From NCBI GenBank assembly GCA_964477485.1, contig CAYZEE010000038.1:1-10337 (forward strand): a stretch of DNA of 10,337 nt, read 5' to 3'. Source of the stretch: CAYZEE01 sp964477485. GTDB lineage: Bacteria; Patescibacteriota; Microgenomatia; Levybacterales; UBA12049. Of this stretch, positions 1 to 7,270 are shown piece after piece. Each line of letters starts with the position of its first letter. The first letter of the stretch is position 1. The translations under genes and the position numbers were made by a program. The notes beneath the pieces are model-generated. The model made no database searches. It was not told the origin of the DNA and saw only the letters and a program-made list of their open reading frames with translations.

Positions 1-1
1 A

Positions 2-16
2 GTTTCAGAATTTTCG
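2..16 (+). repeat. Left arm of a 15-base inverted repeat at the window ends
   Basis: Bases 2-16 read GTTTCAGAATTTTCG. The reverse complement of bases 10322-10336 reads GTTTTAGAATTTTCG, so 14 of 15 positions agree, and each arm lies one base from its end of the window. This could be a terminal inverted repeat of a linear or transposable element, or a repeat at which a contig assembly stopped. The arms are AT-rich, so coincidence is possible. Confidence 0.35.
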
Positions 17-71
17 AATTTTTTTAAATTTCTATTTGAGATTGATAAAATAAACGTCAAGATTTACTTTT

Positions 72-352
72 TTATCGAATTGCTTTTCTGGGTTTGCCAC
101 CCTCTCCCTCTCCCACAATTCCTTTTTCTTCCAATTAGTCAAGCATTCGTGCGGCTCGGGCGTAGCCAATTCCTAATTTTCTCTGAAGTAATGAAGTACT
201 TACATTATCATAATCTTGAACAATTTTTATGGCTTTTTGTAATAAAACATTGTCAGAATCATGAGTGTTAAGTTTGGAGAGTGTTTTTTCAATTTTATCA
301 ACCCGTGTTTCCAAACTTTTCAATTTTTTAGTATTTCTTCATTTGTATCCAT
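72..352 (-). pseudogene. Solo FtsK-gamma (winged-helix) domain protein, broken by a frameshift and a stop
   Basis: In FtsK translocases the gamma domain is a winged helix that reads oriented DNA motifs; here it would stand alone without the motor. The segment SLLQRKLGIGYARAARMLD (bases 138-194) is a close match to its recognition helix. Two lesions interrupt the gene. The ATG at 352 opens MDTNEEILKN and hits TGA at 320-322; the homologous reading resumes in the -1 frame at TTG 323, giving LKSLETRVDKIEKTLSKL, a likely coiled coil. Then a TAA at 135-137 cuts the winged helix between MLD and LEEKGIVGEGEGGKPR, which continues in the same frame to TAA at 72-74. Repaired, the product would be about 93 residues. 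An ORF of 62 codons from TTG 323 to TAA 135 remains open and might still be made. It lies downstream of the DUF2130 gene on the same strand. Sequencing error is the main alternative to decay. Confidence 0.75.
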
Positions 353-458
353 ATAATTTACTCGTACTTTTGTACGTCTCTCAATACTTTCAAAAAAATA
401 ATTTATTCCACTTAAAAATGTATTTTTATCAAATCCGTACCTGCCCACGAACCATACC

Positions 459-1709
459 TTATTTATTTTCCTCAAAAGCCTTGGCAACACTCGGACTGTT
501 AGCTATCAGTCGTTTTATTGATAGATCAGTGGCTTTATTATTGGCTAATCTCAAATTATTATCTGATTTAAGTAAGTTTTCCTTCACCTTATTAAGGTGA
601 TCAATGGTTTTATCAATTTCTTCTATAGCTACGTTAAATTGACCAGCTGCTAAACTGTAATTTCTAGCGAAAGCCTCTTTAAAAGCATTCATGTTGGCTT
701 CAAAATTAGTTACATCGATGTTTTCATTTTTAAGTGCCAAAATAGTTTTCCGTAATTCTTGAGATTTTAGATTACCTTGCCGCAAGAAACCGATAATAGT
801 AATAAAATGTTGTGGTCGGATAGCATACATCTTAGGGTATTCAGAAACCGTCACTATATCGTCGTAATATTCGTTGTCTTTTTCCAGCAAGCTGACTAGC
901 ACGGCATATTCACAATTTTTTTCGTGGCGATCTTTATCTAATTCTTTGAAAAAGTCTTTATTCTTGTGCTTTGTAGTCGTTGCATCATCTTCATTCTTCA
1001 TATCGAACATAATCGATATGATTTCATTATTGTCATCATCAAATTCCCGGTATATATAGTCTCCTTTAGAGCCTGAAACAGATACTTGGTTATCTTTACC
1101 AAATTGAGCTTTCGGAAAAGCAAATGGTCGAAGTCTGTTAAACTCATTTTCACAATGAATTTCCAATGATTCGCCAATCATCTTAGTACTCATCCTTGAA
1201 CGCATTTCTTTTAGGGATACTAATGAAGTTTCACTAGCTTTTAGTTTATCTTGCAAAATTTGTTCACTCAATTCTTTTTGATGTTTTATTTCTTGAATTT
1301 CAAGCTCCTTATTAGCTAATTTTTTACGGTATTCTTCTTCCAGCTTTTGACGTTCTTCTAAAGATTTGACCTTTGTTTCGGATTCTACTTGTTTTGAAAC
1401 GCTCTCAAGTTTTGTATTGAGGGTGGTTATATCTTGATCTTTCTTTGTAAGCGCAGCTTTAGCGCGATCAATAATCTCTTTTTCTTTCAGTTTGGCTTCA
1501 AGCTCTTTTTGTTTTTCAATATTCTGTTTTGCTGCCTCTAGTTGGGAATTGAATTCTTCTGTTTTGATTGATCTGATAAGGCTTTCAATGGAAGCTTTGT
1601 CAATATCAGTTTCGTGAATCGATTTAAGATCGATTATGTCGCCTTTTTGGGCATCTTCTAGAAGTACCAGCGTATTTTCGTCTTGAATTGATACTTTTAT
1701 TTTTTTCAT
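459..1709 (-). CDS. DUF2130 coiled-coil protein, predicted PD-(D/E)XK-like nuclease
   Basis: The 416-residue protein has a short N-terminal domain, a long charged coiled coil (about residues 50-170) and the DUF2130 core (about 170-310). Core landmarks are RMSTKMIGESLE (172-183), SKGDYIYRE (214-222), SIMFDMKNE (232-240) and FFKELDKDRHEKNCEYAVLV (253-272). GD216-217 followed by D236-x-K238 resembles a PD-(D/E)XK nuclease metal site, with E180 a possible further acidic residue; most relatives I recall have E where this has D236. The family's biochemical role is not settled, and nuclease activity is inferred. The ATG at 1709 lies 9 bases after the stop of the DUF262-HNH gene, with only a weak, distant purine-rich site (GGAAATCGG), so it probably shares that transcript. 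The position suggests an accessory of the restriction-like module. The C-terminal 100 residues are helical and unassigned. Confidence 0.88.
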   Translation of the reverse strand: MKKIKVSIQDENTLVLLEDAQKGDIIDLKSIHETDIDKASIESLIRSIKTEEFNSQLEAAKQNIEKQKELEAKLKEKEIIDRAKAALTKKDQDITTLNTKLESVSKQVESETKVKSLEERQKLEEEYRKKLANKELEIQEIKHQKELSEQILQDKLKASETSLVSLKEMRSRMSTKMIGESLEIHCENEFNRLRPFAFPKAQFGKDNQVSVSGSKGDYIYREFDDDNNEIISIMFDMKNEDDATTTKHKNKDFFKELDKDRHEKNCEYAVLVSLLEKDNEYYDDIVTVSEYPKMYAIRPQHFITIIGFLRQGNLKSQELRKTILALKNENIDVTNFEANMNAFKEAFARNYSLAAGQFNVAIEEIDKTIDHLNKVKENLLKSDNNLRLANNKATDLSIKRLIANSPSVAKAFEENK

Positions 1710-1718
1710 AATTAATTT

Positions 1719-2885
1719 TTACCGATTTCCTTTTGCTCGGTTATGCGTCTTACAAAGCATTTCGCAGTTCTCTATTTTTGTCTCTCCACTCTTACTCCAA
1801 GCCGTTACGTGGTCGGCATCCATTTCACTGAAACCCCAGATTTTTTTGTGGTTAGCATCGTGACCGATAGCACACAGAGGACAGTTTGATTCATCTTTAG
1901 TTTGGGCGCTTTTGATTTGCTGAGCATATACTGCTTTCTTAGTAGGTTCGTCAAACACCCGTATATTAAGTAGTTTTATATCAACTGAACCACCCAAGAT
2001 AAACTCGAACACACCACGCCGGTCTTTAATAGCAAAATCACCAAGTAGTTTGTGTACTTGAGCTGATATTTTAACGAGATCATAGGTTTTTGTGTGGTAA
2101 GTTTTATACATTCTACCCCACTCAAGACCTCGCATCTCACTCTCTACATCGGTAAACACGCTGGAAATCCAGTCGATAACTTTGGTAAAATACGACCTCA
2201 GTTCCGTAATATCATGAGCATGACGATGCTTGCTCATATAGTTATCAATATCACCGTCACTTACCCATTCCAAAGCACGCTCCAAGTATGCCTGTCGCTT
2301 TAAATCACCAGCAATATACGCACTCCACTTTTGGACTAGCGAGTTGTTGCTGTTGCTAAACTCTTCACGCGCTAGTGTAACAAATGGTCCTGAATAAACA
2401 GCATTTAGAATCTCCTGAGGAGTTAACGGTACTCCAGATATATTAATTGTCTGAAACCAGTCTTTAATCTCTGGCTCATCGCCAACGCAAATATAGACGA
2501 GCAATAATGCGTTCATAATTTTATTGCGTTGGCTTTCGGCCATTCCGCTATAGTACTGTTCGTGACCGTTGGTGTCTTTAACCGCAAACTTACCTGTCAC
2601 AAATCGCCCAATGCTAGTGATGCGCTGTTGACCATCAAGCACTTCCAATTTATAGTCACCAACCTTATTAAAATATAATAACCCAATTGGATATTCTTTG
2701 AGCAGCGACTCAATCACTGCTTGTTCGCGTTTACCACCGTCACTTGCGTAGATGTAGTTACGTTGATATTCTGGCTGAATTGTCAGTTTTCCAGAAAGTC
2801 CAAACAAGCCTTTACCTTCTAGTTCGTTATATACAAATCCATCTACGACATCATGTATTGTGTATTTTTGGAGTGTTGTAATCAT
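1719..2885 (-). CDS. DUF262 and HNH endonuclease, probable restriction partner of the adjacent methyltransferase
   Basis: The 388-residue protein joins a DUF262 (ParB/Srx-like nucleotide-binding) domain to a C-terminal HNH nuclease. DUF262 landmarks are IQPEYQRNY (36-44) and LDGQQRITSI (83-92), the latter being the hallmark nucleotide-contacting loop. The HNH end has a CPLC knuckle (335-338), MDADHV (355-360, H359 the likely general base), N373, LC (377-378) and HN (381-382), so both the zinc-type cysteines and the catalytic residues appear intact. DUF262-HNH fusions include modification-sensing nucleases of the GmrSD/BrxU type, but a methyltransferase overlapping upstream points instead to a host-protecting pair. 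The ATG at 2885 overlaps the methyltransferase stop as ATGA (2882-2885), so translational coupling is likely; no separate ribosome binding site is visible. Target sequence and nucleotide requirement cannot be read from the sequence. Confidence 0.88.
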   Translation of the reverse strand: MITTLQKYTIHDVVDGFVYNELEGKGLFGLSGKLTIQPEYQRNYIYASDGGKREQAVIESLLKEYPIGLLYFNKVGDYKLEVLDGQQRITSIGRFVTGKFAVKDTNGHEQYYSGMAESQRNKIMNALLLVYICVGDEPEIKDWFQTINISGVPLTPQEILNAVYSGPFVTLAREEFSNSNNSLVQKWSAYIAGDLKRQAYLERALEWVSDGDIDNYMSKHRHAHDITELRSYFTKVIDWISSVFTDVESEMRGLEWGRMYKTYHTKTYDLVKISAQVHKLLGDFAIKDRRGVFEFILGGSVDIKLLNIRVFDEPTKKAVYAQQIKSAQTKDESNCPLCAIGHDANHKKIWGFSEMDADHVTAWSKSGETKIENCEMLCKTHNRAKGNR

Positions 2886-4078
2886 GCCATTGGCTTTCTG
2901 TGCCTAATAAATAATCTTTTATATGCCATCTTTGCAATGTTATTTTCATAATAACCAGCAGTCGGATTTCCTTCCTTATATGCTCCTGTTCCGCCGGCTT
3001 TATAATAATCATCAACGAATTTTTGTGTTAAACCTGGAGTTATTTTGAATTTATCATCAACAAGACCATTATCACTTGTTCCTAAAATCTCAAATTGGTC
3101 GGGGTTATATTTGTCGAGAAAACTTATTGGTACACCCATCATGCCGTCGTAGTCACTCGGAATGGCATTCGTAAATGGTACCTCTATGGCGTCATAGTTG
3201 TCATAGTGGTCATAAACCGTTTTACCCTTCATCTTTTTGTTGAATTTCAGATTATCCGCCAAAGTCATAAGAGTTAATGCCTGGTGACGTCGGCCATGGT
3301 CAAGATTGGTAACCCAAATTGACGGTGAACGTAAGTAGGTTACACCATCAACAACACGTATTGCCGTCTTTGGCTTGCTACTCAAGTCCGCATCCTTTGG
3401 TGCGATGAAAAGTATATCTTTGCTAAAACTCATTGTTCCTGCCCATAGTTTGTCTGACTTAACAAGTGGGAAAACTTCTTTGTAAGTTATCGTATTTTTA
3501 CTGGCAATGATTACAAACTTTCTGTCAAAATCAAAAAGTTGTTTGATGTATTCACGAAACAAACTAAAAGGTGGGTTGGTTACTACAACATCAGATTGTT
3601 TTAGAAGGTCTATGCATTCTTGGCTACGGAAATCACCATCTCCCTCCAATGGCGACCACTCGTTGTTTATGTTTGCTTTGAGCTGCTTAGCAATATCGCT
3701 CAGGTTAAATGCACCGTCACCATCCATATCCCCAACTTCGTTAATGATAAATTTGTTTGCTGTAATTTTTGGTCGTCCTTTGACTGGTGTGATGGTTTTG
3801 TCGTCGCTAAACAACACCAGCTGTGTATTTGCAATGGGCGATGGTTTGTAGCTGGTAGTAATGAGTTGCTTCAGTTTCAAGCGATTAAAGTTCAGTACAA
3901 AATAGCGGAAAAAGTTGCTCTCAAACGGGTCGTCACAGTTACAGTAGATGACTTTGCCTTTGAAAGTGTCGGGATCATATTCAAGATACGCTTCAATCTC
4001 TTTCTGAATATCACTGTATTGAGTATAAAACTCGTCGTTCTTTGCCCGTTTTGCGTCTGTAAGATGTTTGTTTGCCAT
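2882..4078 (-). CDS. EcoRI-family adenine-specific DNA methyltransferase
   Basis: The 398-residue protein belongs to the EcoRI methylase family, which transfers a methyl group from S-adenosylmethionine to N6 of adenine. Landmarks are the N-terminal AKNDEFYTQYSDI (12-24), VIYCNCDDPFESNFFRYFVL (43-62), GDGDFRSQEC (146-155) and the catalytic VVVTNPPFSLFREYI (164-178), where NPPF (168-171) is the adenine-methyltransferase motif IV. It is longer than M.EcoRI itself (about 326 residues as I recall), with extra sequence in the middle and C-terminal parts. Specificity for GAATTC cannot be assumed; that site occurs in the window at 1551 and 7655. The ATG at 4078 has no strong Shine-Dalgarno. It is the first gene of the module, which favours methylation before the nuclease is made. 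A promoter candidate lies about 30 bases upstream. Confidence 0.92.
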   Translation of the reverse strand: MANKHLTDAKRAKNDEFYTQYSDIQKEIEAYLEYDPDTFKGKVIYCNCDDPFESNFFRYFVLNFNRLKLKQLITTSYKPSPIANTQLVLFSDDKTITPVKGRPKITANKFIINEVGDMDGDGAFNLSDIAKQLKANINNEWSPLEGDGDFRSQECIDLLKQSDVVVTNPPFSLFREYIKQLFDFDRKFVIIASKNTITYKEVFPLVKSDKLWAGTMSFSKDILFIAPKDADLSSKPKTAIRVVDGVTYLRSPSIWVTNLDHGRRHQALTLMTLADNLKFNKKMKGKTVYDHYDNYDAIEVPFTNAIPSDYDGMMGVPISFLDKYNPDQFEILGTSDNGLVDDKFKITPGLTQKFVDDYYKAGGTGAYKEGNPTAGYYENNIAKMAYKRLFIRHRKPMA

Positions 4079-4107
4079 AATTTATTTCATTAAATCATGA
4101 AATGTAA

Positions 4108-4136
4108 TTTCTAGCACGTGCTTACTTTATCATCAA
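4108..4136 (-). promoter_or_regulatory. Candidate promoter of the methyltransferase module, with a palindrome
   Basis: On the minus strand TTGATG (4136-4131) and TAGAAA (4113-4108) match four of six positions each of the sigma-70 -35 and -10 boxes with a 17-base spacer, and the ATG follows at 4078. A perfect 10-base palindrome, AGCACGTGCT (4113-4122), lies in the spacer against the -10 box, where a bound repressor would block polymerase. The boxes are weak matches and the region is AT-rich. Confidence 0.35.
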
Positions 4137-4372
4137 TTGTCATTTTTGCTTATTCTATCACTTTATCCGTGGACAAACGAGCAGAAATAAGTTGCGACAA
4201 GTCGATGATTAGAAAATATCCTAATTTCTATGTATCTATAAATGGAAAACTAAAGATTTCTTGCTTTGTATCCGTTAATAGAACCAAAAAGATTAAACTT
4301 GAAGATTAAAAAGCTATTAAAACTATTAATAAAATAAGACAAAGTCTTTAGTAATTAAATACATTTAGTAAA
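4137..4372. other. Intergenic stretch without a supported gene
   Basis: The whole gap between the methyltransferase and PIN genes (4079-4372) is about 290 bases. Apart from the promoter candidate at 4108-4136 and the weak terminator at 4323-4348 I see nothing convincing. A plus-strand GTG-started frame (4118-4309) has no ribosome binding site and no recognisable motif. Confidence 0.5.
4323..4348 (-). terminator. Weak intrinsic terminator candidate after the PIN gene
   Basis: Read on the minus strand, AAGAC (4348-4344), a TTT loop and GTCTT (4340-4336) form a 5-base-pair hairpin followed by the T-rich run ATTTTATTAATAG (4335-4323). It lies about 25 bases after the PIN stop codon, where an operon terminator is expected. 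The stem is short and AT-rich, so efficiency is doubtful. Confidence 0.3.
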
Positions 4373-4876
4373 TTACAGACCTTCCTCTTTAAAAAACTCT
4401 GGTAAGTGCAACCACTTTACTGAAAAATCCTCGCAGACATTTGGAATTTTGGGTTTAATCGGACTATGTTGAATAGAATAATTTTCTGAAGTTATTACAA
4501 CTAAATTACAACTCATCGAGACAGCTACAACAATAGCGTCTGGGAGACTCCCCTTATTCGTCGTATAGATTGGATAGTTAGTAACTATTTTTTGAAGTTC
4601 AGTTATGGAATTACTATGATCGATAAATAGTTTTTTATGGCGATCTATCCATTCTTTTAATTCATTAAATTCATCTTCATCAGAACGAATTTCATCCGCA
4701 ATAATCTTAGGTATAACTATCGAACCATCTTCGACTTTTGAAGAAATATGATTCCATAATGACCTGAAAGTCTTTACCTTAACGTGATATGGACGAGTTT
4801 TAGGTTGTGTATCCCAAAAATCCAAAATTGCACATGCATCAATACAATATTTCTGAAAAAGATTCGATTGGCTCAT
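4373..4876 (-). CDS. PIN-domain (DUF4411-like) ribonuclease toxin candidate
   Basis: PIN domains are Mg2+/Mn2+-dependent RNases and are common toxins of type II toxin-antitoxin pairs. In this 167-residue protein the acidic positions expected for the fold are visible: D13 in YCIDACAILDFWD (10-22), E62 in IIADEI (58-63), D113 in SLPDAIVVAVSM (110-121) and E131 in VVITSEN (126-132), the last being E where many PIN proteins have D. The C-terminal KIPNVCEDFSVKW (143-155) followed by a short leucine-rich tail is what I associate with DUF4411. The start is 11 bases after the stop of the Xre/ImmA gene, so the two are almost certainly one operon with the predicted antitoxin first. The ribosome binding site is weak (TGAAATGA), which would keep toxin synthesis below that of its partner. 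No signal peptide is present; a cytoplasmic protein is expected. Confidence 0.85.
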   Translation of the reverse strand: MSQSNLFQKYCIDACAILDFWDTQPKTRPYHVKVKTFRSLWNHISSKVEDGSIVIPKIIADEIRSDEDEFNELKEWIDRHKKLFIDHSNSITELQKIVTNYPIYTTNKGSLPDAIVVAVSMSCNLVVITSENYSIQHSPIKPKIPNVCEDFSVKWLHLPEFFKEEGL

Positions 4877-4887
4877 TTAATATCATT

Positions 4888-6027
4888 TCAGGCAGTCCGA
4901 TTTTTATATTCATTTAAATTATTTCTTTTCACACCTAAAGCATTACCTGCTTCAAAAGCATTTATTTCGCCAGAATTATATGCTCCTAATACGACGTTAG
5001 AATAAGCTTCTCCGTTTCTCAACTTACGAATAGTGTAATAATTCGGACCACCAGGATTTTCATCATCATGCCTAATCGGAATGGATATAAAATCATTCAA
5101 AGAACGGATGTGGAACTCTGAGTATTTACTATCTGAAATTATTCCAAAAGAGGCAAATTTTCTATAAATAACAAGATTGCTAACTTTTAATCTACTAGAT
5201 AAATTTTTTGCATACCCACTTATATCTGAAATAATTTTGTCAATACCATTAGATTTTACATAATTCTTAATTACGTCATTAGGTACTAAAAACGATGCGG
5301 CAAATTTGTTACAAAACACCTCAGTATCTGAAGACATTGAGTAATGTAGGTCACAAATTCCAGAATTTCTTCTCAGTATGTGACATAGTTCATGCAAAAG
5401 AGAAAATATTCTGCCTACTTGAGAATCTAATGAATTTAAAACTATTACAGCCCTATCATGATCTGAAATTGAAAATGCTCTAATTTTATCTTCTATATTT
5501 AAAGGATATTGTGAAACGAATATGCCTAAGTTTTCTACGAAAAGTTTCCATTTTTTGAATGCCTCAGAATAATTCTTGAAATTAAATTGATCTTCTATAG
5601 TGATTTTGCTATTTACCCTAAAACGTGCTCCTAATTCTTCTGGACTTAAATCTTTTATGTCATCAAGTTTCGGAATTTGAAGACCATTGTGAGTACTTAA
5701 ACCCTGAGCAAATTGAAAAATATAATTAGCGTCTTCTATGGCGTCAATAGTTTTATCATGTAAAGTAGGAGTTTGATTTTCGATAGTCCTATTATCTTGT
5801 TTGATAAAGGTATCCTTTGGAAGCTCATCAAGAAGAAAAATGCTCCAATTCCTTTTAAAAAGCGAAGAAATTCTATCTGCGAAAGGTAAATCAACTTCCA
5901 CATCTTCAGTCTCATACTTTTGATATTCCTGGATTGTAATTCCAAGTTTATCCGGTATCACTTCAAGAGGAATTGATCTTTTTTCCCTCAATCCTTTTAA
6001 TATCTTATGTTTGATAGTTATTTTCAT
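4888..6027 (-). CDS. Xre-like HTH plus ImmA/IrrE (DUF955) metallopeptidase, antitoxin candidate
   Basis: This 379-residue protein has an Xre-type helix-turn-helix at about residues 8-66 (LREKRSIPLEVIPDKLGITI, 13-32, then YQKYE) and an ImmA/IrrE-type zinc peptidase domain in the middle. The zinc motif is HELCH (212-216), with E236 in TEVFCNKFAASFLVP as the likely third ligand, so the peptidase looks active. The C-terminal part (about 300-379) is not assigned to a domain. In ImmA/ImmR-type systems such a protein relieves repression by cleaving or disabling a repressor; fused to an Xre domain and placed before a PIN gene it more likely acts as regulator or antitoxin. The ATG at 6027 has a fair GTGGAAAA site upstream. 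A TATAAT box lies about 40 bases ahead of the start and could be autoregulated. Confidence 0.9.
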   Translation of the reverse strand: MKITIKHKILKGLREKRSIPLEVIPDKLGITIQEYQKYETEDVEVDLPFADRISSLFKRNWSIFLLDELPKDTFIKQDNRTIENQTPTLHDKTIDAIEDANYIFQFAQGLSTHNGLQIPKLDDIKDLSPEELGARFRVNSKITIEDQFNFKNYSEAFKKWKLFVENLGIFVSQYPLNIEDKIRAFSISDHDRAVIVLNSLDSQVGRIFSLLHELCHILRRNSGICDLHYSMSSDTEVFCNKFAASFLVPNDVIKNYVKSNGIDKIISDISGYAKNLSSRLKVSNLVIYRKFASFGIISDSKYSEFHIRSLNDFISIPIRHDDENPGGPNYYTIRKLRNGEAYSNVVLGAYNSGEINAFEAGNALGVKRNNLNEYKNRTA

Positions 6028-6065
6028 TATTTTCCACTACTCAATCCAGTTATCTTCGTCTAAGT

Positions 6066-6094
6066 ATTATATAACTATTTCATTACACTTAAAG
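6066..6094 (-). promoter_or_regulatory. Candidate promoter of the Xre/ImmA-PIN operon
   Basis: On the minus strand a perfect TATAAT (6071-6066) lies about 40 bases before the ATG at 6027, giving a leader of roughly 30 bases. A poor -35 (CTTTAA, 6094-6089) lies 17 bases upstream. The 8-base sequence ATATAACT occurs on the plus strand at 6069-6076, overlapping the -10, and again at 6104-6111, and may be a binding site for the Xre domain. Confidence 0.45.
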
Positions 6095-6126
6095 AGTAAC
6101 AAAATATAACTTCGTTAATCAAATTA

Positions 6127-6399
6127 TCATTTAAAAAACTTCGCCAAACTTAATTTATACATCGACTCAATAAAGTCAGAGCCTGCATATCCGGCAAGCA
6201 GAGACGCTCTCCAATCTCCATTGAATACTACACCAGCAAATTGCCCGACAATCATAGAAATGACAAGAGTAACGGCTAAATATTGCCATTGAAATTTGAA
6301 ATTCTTTGGGTCAAAGGTTTGAGATTTGGTTATTCCAACTAAACCCCTGACAAGTCCTCCGATACCTCCGGCTAGAAATTGAATTATTGCCTGTTCCAT
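6127..6399 (-). CDS. Small glycine-rich membrane protein (holin-like size and layout)
   Basis: I do not recognise the family with certainty. The 90-residue protein has an N-terminal glycine-rich hydrophobic helix (about 4-23, FLAGGIGGLVRGLVGI), a short polar link, a clear transmembrane segment (about 39-59, YLAVTLVISMIVGQFAGVVF) and a third amphipathic stretch with LLAGYAGSDFIESMYKL (67-83). Small size and two to three helices resemble phage holins and related pore-forming proteins, but that is inference only. It is the last gene of the right-hand cluster and starts 16 bases after the previous stop. It has by far the strongest ribosome binding site in the window (6406-6413), suggesting it is made in greater amounts than its co-transcribed neighbours. 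It ends in TGA. Confidence 0.75.
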   Translation of the reverse strand: MEQAIIQFLAGGIGGLVRGLVGITKSQTFDPKNFKFQWQYLAVTLVISMIVGQFAGVVFNGDWRASLLAGYAGSDFIESMYKLSLAKFFK

Positions 6400-6405
6400 A
6401 AAAAA

Positions 6406-6413
6406 TCACCTCC
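6406..6413 (-). promoter_or_regulatory. Strong Shine-Dalgarno site of the small membrane protein
   Basis: The minus strand reads GGAGGTGA followed by six T residues and then ATG at 6399, a full-length match to the anti-Shine-Dalgarno. It fits between the stop of the upstream gene (6416-6418) and the start, and it fixes the start codon of the 90-residue protein. Confidence 0.85.
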
Positions 6414-6415
6414 GT

Positions 6416-7261
6416 TTATGATTCATCAATAATATTAATAAATCGAACACCAAATGTAGTTAAACTGTAGTCTTTTGCCGCACCTCCACCAAATGTACCT
6501 CCTGCAACTTTAATATCAAATACACCTAATGACACTAATTCCGAAATACAGTCGTAAATATTACTTCTTTTCTCTTTTTCCCTTGTTTCTGCCCTATGTT
6601 GTAAATCAGATATCCACCCTTCATTATTTTTTATTCCGTATTCCTGTTTCACTTTGATTGTATTCGGACTAAATTCATCATTTAGCCATTTATCGATCAG
6701 TTCCCAGATTGATTTTGTTGTCATTAATTGCATTTCCCACCACTCAATACTTCTATCAGACTTTTGATAATAATCCTGTTCTAATTCCTTATTTATTTTT
6801 GATTTGAGTTGAGGAATAATCTGAGTTTTTAAAAACAAGAGAAAATCTAAACTCGGAAGCGTAATTCTTACAAGGCTATCGTTTAATCTTTCAAGATCAT
6901 ATTTATTCTTATTTTCAATTACACAGTAGCCTAAGATAATGTTTTTAAGAATGCCCTTTTTCTTTTCGAGTCTTTCTTTCATGTATTGTTCCATAAAGAG
7001 CAGAAATGCTTTTTTAAATTCTTTACTATTTACAATCGTCTCATTGAATTTTTCAGGATTAGATTTGATAAATTCAACTATTTCATTTACTTCCTCCTGG
7101 TTACAAGCCATATATATCCCATATAATCCTATCGCTGAGTAAAATATTGCTTCCCATCCAGGATTTACCGATAAAAATGGAGTTAATACAGCCGTTAAAT
7201 AAGGAATATAGTTCTGAATTGCAGTTTTTATAGGAACTGTAATATCTTTTTTGTTAATCAT
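6416..7261 (-). CDS. Unrecognised protein with N-terminal hydrophobic helices and a possible C-terminal winged helix
   Basis: I do not recognise this 281-residue protein. The N-terminus has two hydrophobic stretches (IPYLTAVLTPFLSV, 19-32, and GWEAIFYSAIGLYGIYMA, 35-52), consistent with membrane association through a helical hairpin. The middle (about 60-210) is helical and strongly charged. The last 45 residues (IYDCISELVSLGVFDIKVAG followed by YSLTTFGVRFINII) have the helix-plus-hairpin pattern of a winged-helix domain in which the wing is glycine-rich (GGTFGGGAA). No catalytic motif is seen. It starts 9 bases after the nuclease stop without a visible ribosome binding site and is followed after 16 bases by the small membrane protein, so it is probably part of one operon. 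A link between membrane and nucleic acid is the most one can infer. Confidence 0.75.
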   Translation of the reverse strand: MINKKDITVPIKTAIQNYIPYLTAVLTPFLSVNPGWEAIFYSAIGLYGIYMACNQEEVNEIVEFIKSNPEKFNETIVNSKEFKKAFLLFMEQYMKERLEKKKGILKNIILGYCVIENKNKYDLERLNDSLVRITLPSLDFLLFLKTQIIPQLKSKINKELEQDYYQKSDRSIEWWEMQLMTTKSIWELIDKWLNDEFSPNTIKVKQEYGIKNNEGWISDLQHRAETREKEKRSNIYDCISELVSLGVFDIKVAGGTFGGGAAKDYSLTTFGVRFINIIDES

Positions 7262-7270
7262 ATTAATTAT

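Noticed and set aside
100..120. GGGAGAGGGAGAGGG resembling an FtsK-orienting (KOPS, GGGNAGGG) site
   Set aside because: The G runs are separated by three bases, not two, and the sequence is explained as the GEGEGG codons of the broken FtsK-gamma gene.
135..137. Reassigned TAA codon read as an amino acid
   Set aside because: TAA ends several intact genes in this window (459, 1719, 4373, 7271), so recoding of TAA is unlikely and a nonsense mutation or read error is simpler.
363..376. Hairpin CGTAC-TTTT-GTACG upstream of the FtsK-gamma remnant
   Set aside because: It is only 5 base pairs with no T run and no recognised binding-site match, too little to call a terminator or operator.
4118..4309. 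63-codon plus-strand frame starting with GTG
   Set aside because: There is no ribosome binding site and no recognisable domain, and it overlaps the proposed methyltransferase promoter.
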